Source: Pseudomonadota bacterium (lineage in GTDB: Bacteria > Pseudomonadota > Alphaproteobacteria > Rhizobiales > Devosiaceae). From it: a DNA stretch of 64,000 nt. Position numbers and translations under genes: made by a program. Shown one piece after another: positions 8,295-16,898 of this stretch. The notes below the pieces were generated by a model. It ran no database searches and was not told the DNA's origin. It saw only the letters and a program-made list of their open reading frames with translations. Positions within the stretch are counted from its first letter, which is position 1. Every line of letters begins with the position of its first letter. Where the stretch lies: the NCBI GenBank assembly GCA_023388175.1, contig JAEWGT010000009.1:496001-560000 (forward strand), in the 5' to 3' direction.

Positions 8295-9431
8295 ATGGCT
8301 GTTGAAACCATTGCCCCGGTCGCTGACCTGGTGCCAAAGAAAGCGCGGCGCGAATCCCAGCTTGCCCTGATGTGGCGGCGCTTTCGCCAGCACCAGCTTG
8401 CCGTGGTCAGTCTCTGGATTGTTGTGGCCTTCTACCTGGTCGCAGCGCTGGCCGAGTTCCTCGCGCCCACTGATCCATCCGCCTATAGCGCCCGCTACAC
8501 CTATGCGCCGCCGCAAGGGATCAATTTCGTCGTCCAGAACGAGGATGGCGGCTGGTCTTTCATGCCCCATGTGAATGGCTACAGATCCGAGATCGACCCG
8601 GCAGCCATGCGCCGCACCTTCGTGATCGACCCCGAGGAAATCATCCCGGTGCGCTTCTTCGCGCCATCCGAACCCTACCGGCTGGCCGGGTTCATCCCCA
8701 TGTCGATCAAGCTCATCGGCGTCGAAAATCCGCGCGACCCTTTTTACATCCTGGGCGCAGACCGGCTTGGGCGCGACCTGTTGAGCCGCCTCATTCACGG
8801 CACGCGCATTTCGCTATCCATCGGCCTTGCCGGAGTGACGCTGAGTCTGTTCTTCGGCATCATCATCGGCGGCTTTGCCGGCTATTATGGCGGGCTGTTC
8901 GACAGCGCGGTGATGCGGGTGATCGAGTTCATCCGCTCGCTCCCCACCATTCCGCTCTGGCTGGGACTGGCGGCGGCCCTGCCAAAGGACTGGAATGCGC
9001 TCCAGACCTATTTCGCCATCACCATAATCCTGTCGCTGATCGGCTGGACCGAGCTGGCGCGTGTGGTGCGCGGGCGGTTCCTCTCGCTCAGGACCGAGGA
9101 TTTCGTCACCGCCGCCCAGCTCGATGGCGCCAGCGACTGGCGCATCATCACGCGGCACATGGTGCCCAGCTTCACCAGCCACATCATTGCTGCGGCAACG
9201 CTCGCCATTCCCGGCATGATCCTCGCCGAAACCGCACTGAGCTTCCTTGGTCTCGGCCTGCAGGCACCTATCGTGTCCTGGGGCACCCTGCTGCAGGAAG
9301 CGCAGAATATCCGGACCCTCGCCACTGCCCCCTGGCTGCTGACGCCGGGCATTTGCGTGGTCGTGGTCATCCTTGCCCTCAATTTCTTCGGAGACGGCCT
9401 ACGTGACGCCGCTGATCCCCATGGCAGATAA
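8295..9431 (+). CDS. ABC transporter permease (DppC/OppC type)
   Basis: Second inner-membrane permease, 378 residues. It has an N-terminal cytoplasmic stretch, a first transmembrane segment near residue 40, a long periplasmic insert and then the transport domain with GADRLGRDLLSRLIHGTRIS and ARVVRGRFLSLRTEDFVTAA, the cytoplasmic coupling loop. It starts one base after the first permease and its last 11 bases overlap the first ATPase gene, so expression is coupled. The periplasmic insert (about residues 60-150) is typical for OppC-type permeases of this subgroup. Confidence 0.92.
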   Translation: MAVETIAPVADLVPKKARRESQLALMWRRFRQHQLAVVSLWIVVAFYLVAALAEFLAPTDPSAYSARYTYAPPQGINFVVQNEDGGWSFMPHVNGYRSEIDPAAMRRTFVIDPEEIIPVRFFAPSEPYRLAGFIPMSIKLIGVENPRDPFYILGADRLGRDLLSRLIHGTRISLSIGLAGVTLSLFFGIIIGGFAGYYGGLFDSAVMRVIEFIRSLPTIPLWLGLAAALPKDWNALQTYFAITIILSLIGWTELARVVRGRFLSLRTEDFVTAAQLDGASDWRIITRHMVPSFTSHIIAAATLAIPGMILAETALSFLGLGLQAPIVSWGTLLQEAQNIRTLATAPWLLTPGICVVVVILALNFFGDGLRDAADPHGR

Positions 9432-10440
9432 TCCGCTCCTCACCATCAATGACATGTCGATTTCCTTCACCTCGCCCGATGAGGCGGCCATTGAGGCCGT
9501 GCGGCAGGTGGACCTCGTTTTGACCCCGGGCAAGACACTGGCCCTGGTCGGCGAAAGCGGCTGTGGCAAGTCGGTGACGGCGCGGGCCGTGCTGCGCCTG
9601 CTCGACAAGAATGCCAGGCTCGGCAAGGGCGAAATCCTGTTCGAGGCCGATGGGGGGCGGGTCGATATTGCCCGGCTCAAACCCGACAGCGACGCCATGC
9701 GCGCCATTCGCGGGGCGCAGATTTCGATGATCTTCCAGGAGCCCATGTCCTCGCTTTCACCGGTCCACACTATAGGCGACCAGATCGACGAAGTGATCAT
9801 CCTGCACGAGCGCCTGACGCCCAAACAGGCGCGGGAGCGCACCATTGCCCTGCTCGATCAGGTCGGGGTGCCGGGCGCGCGCGAGCGGGCCAATGCCTAT
9901 CCCTTCGAGCTTTCGGGCGGGTTGCGCCAGCGCGCCATGATTGCAATGGCCCTGGCCTGCACCCCGCGCCTGTTGATTGCCGACGAGCCGACCACGGCGC
10001 TCGACGTCACCACGCAGGCACAGATTCTCGATCTCCTGCGGCAATTGCAGGACGATTACGGCATGGCCATGCTGTTCATCACCCATGATCTTGGCGTGGT
10101 GGCCGAAATCGCCGACGAGATCGCCGTCATGTATCTGGGCGATGTGGTGGAACAGGGCGATGTCTATGAGGTCTTCAGGGCCCCCAAACATCCCTACACG
10201 CAGGCGCTGATGAATTCGGTGCCGCGCCTGCAACGCAAGGCGGATCGCACCAGACTTTCGCCCATCAAAGGCACGGTGCCCTCACCCAGGGACCGGCCCG
10301 CAGGCTGCTCCTTTACCAGCCGTTGCCCCTTTGCCTTCGCGCCCTGCCGCGACAGCCGCCCGGCCCAGACCACGCTCGGTCCCGGCCATGTGGCGGGCTG
10401 CCATATGCTGACCGAAGTCAGGCAGGAGGAACGCGCATGA
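9421..10440 (+). CDS. ABC transporter ATP-binding protein (DppD/OppD type)
   Basis: Cytoplasmic ATPase of 339 residues. Walker A is GESGCGKS (about residues 42-49), the signature is LSGGLRQRAMIAMAL, Walker B is LLIADEPTTALD and the switch histidine is in FITHDLGVV. The C-terminal oligopeptide-transporter extension contains the cysteine-rich segment GCSFTSRCPFAFAPC, which in related proteins holds an iron-sulfur cluster. The ATG at 9421 lies inside the preceding permease gene; a GTG at 9403 with GGAG upstream is an alternative. The signature reads SGGLRQR rather than SGGMRQR, a mild variation. Confidence 0.92.
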   Translation: MADNPLLTINDMSISFTSPDEAAIEAVRQVDLVLTPGKTLALVGESGCGKSVTARAVLRLLDKNARLGKGEILFEADGGRVDIARLKPDSDAMRAIRGAQISMIFQEPMSSLSPVHTIGDQIDEVIILHERLTPKQARERTIALLDQVGVPGARERANAYPFELSGGLRQRAMIAMALACTPRLLIADEPTTALDVTTQAQILDLLRQLQDDYGMAMLFITHDLGVVAEIADEIAVMYLGDVVEQGDVYEVFRAPKHPYTQALMNSVPRLQRKADRTRLSPIKGTVPSPRDRPAGCSFTSRCPFAFAPCRDSRPAQTTLGPGHVAGCHMLTEVRQEERA

Positions 10441-11513
10441 GCACGCTTCTCACGATCGAAAACCTCTCAAAGGTCTATACGCTGGGTGGCGGCATTTTCG
10501 GCAAGAGCCGGGAACTGGTGGCGCTCAACGACATCAATCTCACGGTCGAAGCCGGGGAAACGCTGGCTATCGTGGGCGAAAGCGGCTGCGGCAAGACAAC
10601 GCTCGGCCGCTGCATCATCAAGGCGCAGCCGGTGACCCATGGTCATGTCTATTATCATCCAAGGGACAAGGAAAAGGTCGAGCTGACCGCGCTCGGCAAG
10701 CGCGAGATCAAGCCCTGGCGGCGCGATATCCGCATGATCTTTCAGGATCCCATGTCCTCGCTCAATCCCAATATGCGGGTCTTCGACATCGTCGCCGAAC
10801 CGCTGCGTGTACACCGCATAGCACGCGGCAAGGCGCTCGAAGATCGTGTGTTCGATGTTCTGTCCAAGGTCGGCATAGCGCCCGACGCGGCGGGTCGCTA
10901 TCCACACGCCTTTTCCGGCGGGCAGCGGCAGCGCATCGGCATTGCGCGCGCGCTGGTGCTCGACCCCAAACTGGTCATCGCCGACGAGGCGGTGTCGGCG
11001 CTGGACGTTTCCATTCAGGCGCAGGTGCTGAACCTGCTCGATGACCTGAAGACCGAATTCGGCCTGACCTATATCTTCATCAGCCACGATCTGGGCGTGG
11101 TCAATTACATCGCCGACCGGGTGGTGGTGATGTATCTGGGCCATGTGGTGGAAAATGCGCCCACCGAAATGCTGTTCGAGCGGCCGCGCCATCCCTATAC
11201 CGAAATGCTGCTCGACGCGCTGCCCATTGCCGATCCCACAAGGCGCAAGGGCCGCAGCAAGGAACTGAAGGGCGAGATCCCCTATCTCGGCAATCGACCG
11301 CAGGGCTGCCCGTTCAATATTAGGTGCAAGTATGCCGAGGATCGCTGCCGCAGCGAAAAGCCGGCTTTGCGTCCCATAAACGGCACGGCCCAACTGGCCG
11401 CCTGCCATTTCGCCGAAACGCTCGAACTCCATGGCGCTTATGAGGCGCCGAGCTCTGCGCGCCCTTCGACTTTGGTGAGCGCCGCTGGATTGCCCGGACA
11501 GGCCGGGCAATGA
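10437..11513 (+). CDS. ABC transporter ATP-binding protein (DppF/OppF type)
   Basis: Second ATPase, 358 residues. Walker A is GESGCGKTT, the signature FSGGQRQRIGIARAL, Walker B LVIADEAVSALD and the switch region FISHDLGVV. The cysteine motif GCPFNIRCKYAEDRC lies in the C-terminal extension. It overlaps DppD by 4 bases and has AGGAGGA upstream. The last ten codons and the stop (11484-11513) fall within a palindromic repeat element, so the C-terminal tail AAGLPGQAGQ is repeat-derived and probably dispensable. Confidence 0.92.
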   Translation: MSTLLTIENLSKVYTLGGGIFGKSRELVALNDINLTVEAGETLAIVGESGCGKTTLGRCIIKAQPVTHGHVYYHPRDKEKVELTALGKREIKPWRRDIRMIFQDPMSSLNPNMRVFDIVAEPLRVHRIARGKALEDRVFDVLSKVGIAPDAAGRYPHAFSGGQRQRIGIARALVLDPKLVIADEAVSALDVSIQAQVLNLLDDLKTEFGLTYIFISHDLGVVNYIADRVVVMYLGHVVENAPTEMLFERPRHPYTEMLLDALPIADPTRRKGRSKELKGEIPYLGNRPQGCPFNIRCKYAEDRCRSEKPALRPINGTAQLAACHFAETLELHGAYEAPSSARPSTLVSAAGLPGQAGQ

Positions 11514-11585
11514 CGAAAGAGGGGAGAGCATTGAGCAGGGACGCGAAACCATCAGCTATCGTCGCCACCGGGCTTGTCCCGGTGG
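11484..11585. repeat. Palindromic repeat (family C), overlapping the end of the ATPase gene
   Basis: Two perfect hairpins: ATTGCCCGG-ACAGG-CCGGGCAAT (11489-11511) and CCACCGGG-CTTGT-CCCGGTGG (11565-11585). The TGACGA flank at 11511-11516 also occurs in the copy at 38572-38652. The first hairpin is inside the coding sequence of the preceding ATPase and supplies its stop codon. Confidence 0.65.
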
Positions 11586-11636
11586 TCCATGCCGCAGCTT
11601 GAAGCCGGCCAGCGACAAACAGGAATTCTTGACCAA

Positions 11637-13490
11637 ATGACCTACGATCCCGCCACCGCCAATCCGCTCTTCGGCAATCCCCTGCAAACCCGCGCCGATG
11701 TCGAAAAGGGTCTCCGCGACCTCTTCGCGCCGCTTCTGCCGTATTTTTCCGAGGGTGGAGCGCGGGTGCGGCTCGATGGCGCTGGCGCCCATTTCGACCG
11801 CGCGGCGGCCGATCTCGAAGGCTTCGCCCGCCCGCTCTGGGGCCTCACCCCGCTGGCGGCCGGTGGCGGCGAATTCGAGCATTGGGAGCTGTACCGGCAG
11901 GGTCTGGCCAATGGCACCGATCCCGCCCATCCCGAATATTGGGGCACGGTCAACGGCATCGATCAGCGGCAGGTGGAACTGGCGGTTATAGGCTTCACCA
12001 TGAAGATGCTGCCCCATCTCGTCTGGGACCCTCTGCCGCAGCAGTCCAAGGACAATCTTGCCGCCTATCTCAAGCATGCGCGCAAATTCGACTATGCCGA
12101 CAATAACTGGAAATTCTTCCGCATTCTGGTCGATCTCGGCCTCGAACAATGCGGGGTCGAGTTCGACCGCTCCTATACCGATAGGTTCCTTGCCGAACTC
12201 GAAGGCTTCTATCTCGGCGATGGTTGGTATCGGGACGGCAATGTGCGCCGCATCGACCACTACATTCCCTTTGCCATGCACTTTTATGGCCTGATCTATT
12301 CCAGGCTCGCCAATGGCGATGACCAGCGCGTGGCCGACTACAAGGAGCGGGCGCGGCTCTTTGCCAAGGACATCCAGCACTGGTTCGACGAGGATGGCGG
12401 CACGCTGGCTTTCGGGCGCTCGCTGACCTATCGCTTCGCCTGTGGCGGTTTCTGGGGCGCATTGGCCTTTGCCGATGTCGAGGCTATGCCCTGGGGCGTC
12501 ATCAAGGGACAATTCCTCCGCCATCTGCGTTGGTGGAGCAAGCTGCCCATCGCCAATCGCGACGGCATTCTCTCCATCGGCTATGGCTATCCCAACCTCT
12601 TCATGTCCGAGAGCTATAATTCGGCCGGCTCGCCCTATTGGGCGCTGAAAGCCTTCCTGCCGCTGGCTCTGCCCGAGGATCATCCCTTCTGGACCGCCGA
12701 GGAAGTCGAGGCCGATTTCGGACCCAAGCCTGTGCCGCTCAAACATCCCGGCATGGTGATGCAGCATACCAAGGGCAATGTGGTGGCGCTCTCCTCTGGC
12801 CAGCAGAACTGGCAGATGCGGGCGGGCACCGAGAAATATGCCAAGTTTGTCTATTCCAGCCGCTATGGCTTTTCGGTGGAGGTCGACGAGCGCGCCTATC
12901 ACAATGGCGCCTTCGATGGAGCGCTGGCGCTCAGCGATGATGGCCGCCACTACCGGGTGCGCGAGACCAACGAGGTCGCGCAGATCGCCGAGAACTGCCT
13001 CTATTCCCGCTGGAAACCCTGGAGTGATGTCGAGGTCGACACCTGGCTGGTGCCGGCCCAGGATTGGCATATCCGGCTGCACCGGATCACGACGCCGCGC
13101 GCCCTCCATGGCACCGAAGGCGGCTTTGCCATCGCCCGCGCCGATCTCAATGCCGATGACTATATCGACGAGCCGGGCCGGGGCGTGGCGCGCAGCAAGA
13201 CCGATCTCAGCGCCATTCTCGATCTGTCGGGACAGCGCGAGGGACGGGCCTTCCGCGCCTATCCCAATACCAATCTCATCCACTCCAAAACCATCGTGCC
13301 GCAATTGCGCGGCGAGATTCCCGCGGGCGAAACCGTGCTGGTCACCGCCGCCATGGCCCTGCCAGCGGGGGCAGACGCCGAGCAAGCGCTCGTCAATCCG
13401 CCACGGGCGCCGGACCTTGCCGCGCTTGAGGCCCTGTTCGCCCGCGAGGGCATGGATGTCAGCGCCATATTGGTGCCGGAGCGCTTCTGA
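11637..13490 (+). CDS. DUF2264 domain-containing protein
   Basis: A 617-residue cytoplasmic protein with no signal peptide. The N-terminal two thirds matches the DUF2264 family (ARPLWGLTPLAAGGGEFEHWELYRQGLANGTDP, then NNWKFFRILVDLGLEQCG). DUF2264 is an alpha/alpha-barrel family found near oligosaccharide importers. The remainder is predicted beta-rich. The ATG at 11637 is chosen because longer in-frame starts lie in the upstream palindromic repeat. It is in the importer operon and overlaps the next gene (TGATG), so it likely acts on the imported glycan or its degradation product. The biochemical reaction is not known to me. Confidence 0.85.
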   Translation: MTYDPATANPLFGNPLQTRADVEKGLRDLFAPLLPYFSEGGARVRLDGAGAHFDRAAADLEGFARPLWGLTPLAAGGGEFEHWELYRQGLANGTDPAHPEYWGTVNGIDQRQVELAVIGFTMKMLPHLVWDPLPQQSKDNLAAYLKHARKFDYADNNWKFFRILVDLGLEQCGVEFDRSYTDRFLAELEGFYLGDGWYRDGNVRRIDHYIPFAMHFYGLIYSRLANGDDQRVADYKERARLFAKDIQHWFDEDGGTLAFGRSLTYRFACGGFWGALAFADVEAMPWGVIKGQFLRHLRWWSKLPIANRDGILSIGYGYPNLFMSESYNSAGSPYWALKAFLPLALPEDHPFWTAEEVEADFGPKPVPLKHPGMVMQHTKGNVVALSSGQQNWQMRAGTEKYAKFVYSSRYGFSVEVDERAYHNGAFDGALALSDDGRHYRVRETNEVAQIAENCLYSRWKPWSDVEVDTWLVPAQDWHIRLHRITTPRALHGTEGGFAIARADLNADDYIDEPGRGVARSKTDLSAILDLSGQREGRAFRAYPNTNLIHSKTIVPQLRGEIPAGETVLVTAAMALPAGADAEQALVNPPRAPDLAALEALFAREGMDVSAILVPERF

Positions 13491-14497
13491 TGCGGCCAAA
13501 ACTCGCCTTCGCCTTTCAGCCCGACAAGACACGGCACGTCTTCGACGCCGAGGCATTGCGTCGGCTTGCCGCGTGTTGCGACATTCTTTCGGAAGCCCCG
13601 ATATCTTCCTTTGCCGACCCGGAGGCGAAACGTCTGCTGGCGGAAACCGAAGTGCTGGTGACCGGCTGGGGCTGCCCCCAGATCACGCCGGACGTGTTGC
13701 GCAATGCGCCCCATTTGCAGCTTATCGCGCATGCTGCGGGAACCGTGAAATTCACCATCGATGCCAGCGCCTATGCGCGCGGCATTCGCGTGACCCACGC
13801 CGCCGAGGCCAATGCCGTGCCGGTGGCCGAATTCACTCTCGCCTCAATCCTCTTCGCCAATAAGCGCGCCTTTGAACTGCGCGACCTCTATCGCTCCGAT
13901 CCGAGCCGGCGCAGTGCCTATGCGCTGATGGACCACAATATCGGCAATTTCCGCCGCACGATCGGGCTGGTCGGCGCCTCGCGCATCGGCCGCAAGGTGG
14001 CCGCCATGCTGGCCGGCTTCGATTTCGACGTGCTGCTCTACGACCCCTTTGTACAGCCGGACGACCCCGTGGCCCAGGGCGTGCAACTGGTCGATCTCGA
14101 CACCCTGATGGCGCGCTCCGACATCGTCTCGGTCCATGCGCCATCGCTCCCCTCGACACGCGGCATGATCGGGGCGCGGCAATTGAAGCTGATGCAGGAC
14201 GGGGCAGGGTTCATCAATACGGCGCGGGGCGCGCTGATCGACGAGGCGGCCCTGCTGGCTGAATTGCAGACCGGGCGCATCCACGCGGTGATCGATGTCA
14301 CCGATCCTGAAATCCCGGCCCCGGACTCGCCCTTCTTCACCCTGCCCAATGTGTTCCTGACACCCCATATTGCCGGCGCGATCGGCACCGAACGGGCGCG
14401 ACTGGGCCATATGGCGGTGGAGGAGGTGGAACGCTTCGTGCGCGGCGAGACGATGCAATACGAAATCGAACCGTCTCTTCTCGAAAGGCTGGCGTGA
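13490..14497 (+). CDS. D-isomer-specific 2-hydroxyacid dehydrogenase family protein
   Basis: NAD(P)-dependent 2-hydroxyacid dehydrogenase of 335 residues. The nucleotide-binding loop is GLVGASRIGRKVAAML. The catalytic arginine is in NTARGALIDEAALL, the glutamate in DVTDPEIP and the histidine in FLTPHIAGA, so the catalytic triad is intact. It overlaps the DUF2264 stop by one base. It may reduce or oxidise a sugar-derived 2-keto/2-hydroxy acid produced within this pathway. The loop reads GxxxxxG (GASRIG) rather than the classic GxGxxG, as in several sugar-acid members. Confidence 0.87.
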   Translation: MRPKLAFAFQPDKTRHVFDAEALRRLAACCDILSEAPISSFADPEAKRLLAETEVLVTGWGCPQITPDVLRNAPHLQLIAHAAGTVKFTIDASAYARGIRVTHAAEANAVPVAEFTLASILFANKRAFELRDLYRSDPSRRSAYALMDHNIGNFRRTIGLVGASRIGRKVAAMLAGFDFDVLLYDPFVQPDDPVAQGVQLVDLDTLMARSDIVSVHAPSLPSTRGMIGARQLKLMQDGAGFINTARGALIDEAALLAELQTGRIHAVIDVTDPEIPAPDSPFFTLPNVFLTPHIAGAIGTERARLGHMAVEEVERFVRGETMQYEIEPSLLERLA

Positions 14498-14563
14498 TGA
14501 GGCAAATTCTCACTGCGGTCAGAATGAGGGCAAAGCAGTGCCTTGGGGTGGGCACGGCGCCCC

Positions 14564-14607
14564 CTTCTCCCCTTGCGGGAGAAGGTGCCCGAAGGGCGGA
14601 TGAGGGG
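14564..14607. repeat. GC-rich palindromic intergenic repeat (family A)
   Basis: CTTCTCCCCTTGCGGGAGAA followed by a GGTGCCCGAAGGGCGGATGAGGGG stretch. It corresponds to the first half of the element at 7129-7251. It lies directly before the acetyltransferase-fusion gene, and its terminal GAGGGG may double as that gene's ribosome site. Confidence 0.6.
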
Positions 14608-14617
14608 TATTGGCGCC

Positions 14618-16249
14618 ATGCTCGATAGCAATCTCGACCATGACGACTGGCACGAGGCCCGCCTGCAATTTCTCACCTGGGACCGCACGCCCGAGGACAT
14701 TGCCAGCCCCGATCATCAGGCGCGGCTCGAAACACTGCGGCACAAGGCCGGCGCCAGTTTTGCCCCCAGCGCCTATGTCGCGGCTGACGCAGCGATTTTC
14801 ACCACAAGGCTGGCGCTGGGTGAGGAAAGCTGGATCGGCGGCCACGCCCTGGTGCGCGGCGATGTCAGCTTTGGCAGCCATTGCACGATCAACCCCTATG
14901 CGATGATTTCGGGCAAGGTGACTTGCGGCGATGGGGTACGCATTGCTAGCCATGTCTCGCTGGTCGGCTTCAATCACGGCTTTGACGATCCCGACCTGCC
15001 CATCTGGCAGCAAAAGCATGAGAGCCGGGGCATCACCATCGGCGACGATGTCTGGATCGGCGCCAATGCGGTCGTGGTCGATGGTGTCACCATCGGACGC
15101 GGCGCGGTGATCGCGGCGGGCTCGGTGGTCAGCAAGGATGTGCCCGCTTTGGCCATCGTCGGCGGCGTGCCGGCAAAGGTGCTGCGCTTTCGCGGGCGCG
15201 GACGCCGGGACGAAACACGGACGCAATTGCAGGCCCTGGGCGATCGGGCCGCGCGCCAATGGCGCGATGTGCTGGCGCGCAGTTCTGAGAATGGTGCCTA
15301 TATCTCGCGCGAGGCCGATGGATGGGCCCGGCAGAGCAATCGTCACCTTTGCGATGCAATCGAGATCGCCACGAGCTTTGGTGAATTGCCGCCCGGCCTC
15401 GATGTGCCCGAGACTATTGAACGTCTCCAGGCCGTCCAGGACGCGGCGACGGGCCTGTTCCCCGACCCGTTCCAGCCGCCCAAAGCGGGCGAGGCCATGC
15501 GGGACAATGGCCTGGCGCTCTACAACATCCTTTCCGCCGGCTATGCGCTCGAAGTCCTCGGCAGCAGGCCGCTGCACCCCATTTCCGCAGTGGAGTTGCC
15601 GGCCATGGAACTGTGTGAATGGCTCAATGGCCTGCCCTGGCGCGAGCGGGCTTGGGGCGCGGGTGCGGCGGTGGATGCCATCGGCACGGCGCTCTATTTC
15701 AATGCGCGCTACTTTGCCTCCGGCCCGGCGCGGGAGACGCTGTTCGGCTGGCTGGCGCTGCATCAGGACCGCACATCCGGCCTCTGGGGCGCGCCGACCA
15801 AAGCGGAGGGTCTGCTCCAGCCCGTCAACGGTTTCTACCGGCTGACGCGAGGCACCTATGCCCAGTTCGGCATCGCCGTACCGCGCCCGGACAAGGCGAT
15901 AGATTCGGTGCTGCTCAATTATCGCAATTATGGCGGCTTCACCGGGCCGACCTATACGGCCTGCAACCTGCTCGATACCATCCATCCCCTGCTGCTCTGC
16001 CTCGGCCAGACCGATCATCGCCGGGCGGAAGCCGAACAGATCGCGCTCACCGTCATCGCGCGGGCGGGCGAGCGCTGGGTGGACGGGCAAGGCTTTGCCT
16101 TTGCCGATGAGCAGGCGCCGGGATTGCAGGGGACCGAAATGTGGCTGTCCGTCATTCACCTGGCTGCAAAGCTGCTGGGCATGGAGGATGACTTCGCCTT
16201 CGTCCCCAGGGGCGTACACCGAACCGAAGCGGTAGGATTGGGACTATAG
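14618..16249 (+). CDS. Hexapeptide-repeat acyltransferase fused to an alpha/alpha-toroid-like domain
   Basis: A 543-residue two-part protein. Residues about 45-195 form a left-handed beta-helix acyltransferase: SWIGGHALVRGDVSFGSHCTI, then ITIGDDVWIGANAVVVDGV and GSVVSKDVPALAIVGGVPAKVLRF, typical of maltose/galactoside O-acetyltransferases. Residues about 210-543 are helical and resemble prenyltransferase/squalene-cyclase-type toroid repeats (GLWGAPTKAEGLLQPVNGFYRL; NYRNYGGFTGPTYTACNLLDTIHP). ATG 14618 is chosen because ATGs further upstream lie in a repeat. It is co-transcribed with the DUF2264, dehydrogenase and ThuA genes. The first part probably transfers an acetyl group to a sugar; the role of the second is unknown. 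Confidence 0.75.
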   Translation: MLDSNLDHDDWHEARLQFLTWDRTPEDIASPDHQARLETLRHKAGASFAPSAYVAADAAIFTTRLALGEESWIGGHALVRGDVSFGSHCTINPYAMISGKVTCGDGVRIASHVSLVGFNHGFDDPDLPIWQQKHESRGITIGDDVWIGANAVVVDGVTIGRGAVIAAGSVVSKDVPALAIVGGVPAKVLRFRGRGRRDETRTQLQALGDRAARQWRDVLARSSENGAYISREADGWARQSNRHLCDAIEIATSFGELPPGLDVPETIERLQAVQDAATGLFPDPFQPPKAGEAMRDNGLALYNILSAGYALEVLGSRPLHPISAVELPAMELCEWLNGLPWRERAWGAGAAVDAIGTALYFNARYFASGPARETLFGWLALHQDRTSGLWGAPTKAEGLLQPVNGFYRLTRGTYAQFGIAVPRPDKAIDSVLLNYRNYGGFTGPTYTACNLLDTIHPLLLCLGQTDHRRAEAEQIALTVIARAGERWVDGQGFAFADEQAPGLQGTEMWLSVIHLAAKLLGMEDDFAFVPRGVHRTEAVGLGL

Positions 16250-16250
16250 G

Positions 16251-16898
16251 ATGACCAGCAAAAAGGCCCTCGTCGTCTGGGGCGGGATGGAATTGCATAC
16301 GCCCGAGCGCGGCGCCCATGTGGTGCGGACATTGCTTGAGGAAGAAGGTTTTGCGGTCACCGTCACCCCCGACTATGACGCGCTGGGCGCCGAGGACGTC
16401 GGCAGCAATGACCTCGTCGTGCCGGTCATTACCGATGGCACGCTGGCGCCGGACAAGATGGCCAATCTCATCGCCGCCATCCGCGCCGGAACCGGGCTCG
16501 CCGGCTATCACATGGGGCTGGCGACGACTTTCCGCGCCTCGGTGCCCTTCCGCTATGCCGCCAGCGTCTATTGGGTGCAGCACCCGGGAAACATCATCAC
16601 CTACAAAGTGGATGTCACCCGCTCCGATCATCCCATCATGGCCGGGATCGACAGTTTCGAGCACACATCCGAGCAATATTACCTGAACTACGACCCGGCG
16701 GTGGAGGTCCTCGCCACCACCACATTCTCCGGCGAATTCCACAATTGGCGCAAGGACGTGGTCATGCCCGTCGTCTTCACCACCACCCACGACAAGGGTC
16801 GGGTCTTCTATTCCTCGCTCGGCCACACGGCGGACGAGCTGGAAATCCCGCAGGTGCGTACAATCCTGAGGCGCGGCCTGCTCTGGGCGGCGCGCTAG
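16251..16898 (+). CDS. ThuA domain-containing protein (trehalose-utilisation type)
   Basis: A 215-residue glutamine-amidotransferase-like flavodoxin-fold protein matching the ThuA family: VVWGGMELHTPERGAHVVRTLLEEEGF at the start, GTGLAGYHMG in the middle and GRVFYSSLGHTADELEIP near the end. ThuA proteins work with ThuB (Gfo/Idh) in catabolism of keto-disaccharides in Agrobacterium and Sinorhizobium. It follows the acyltransferase gene by one base. Together with the Gfo/Idh and sugar isomerase genes at the left edge, it suggests a pathway that processes a 3-keto-glycoside. The catalytic activity of ThuA is itself not firmly established. Confidence 0.85.
   Translation: MTSKKALVVWGGMELHTPERGAHVVRTLLEEEGFAVTVTPDYDALGAEDVGSNDLVVPVITDGTLAPDKMANLIAAIRAGTGLAGYHMGLATTFRASVPFRYAASVYWVQHPGNIITYKVDVTRSDHPIMAGIDSFEHTSEQYYLNYDPAVEVLATTTFSGEFHNWRKDVVMPVVFTTTHDKGRVFYSSLGHTADELEIPQVRTILRRGLLWAAR

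Noticed and set aside
11556..13556. A 666-residue open frame on the minus strand opposite the DUF2264 gene
   Set aside because: The plus strand has the clear family match and operon context. The antisense protein is low-complexity and has no ribosome site or neighbours in its direction.
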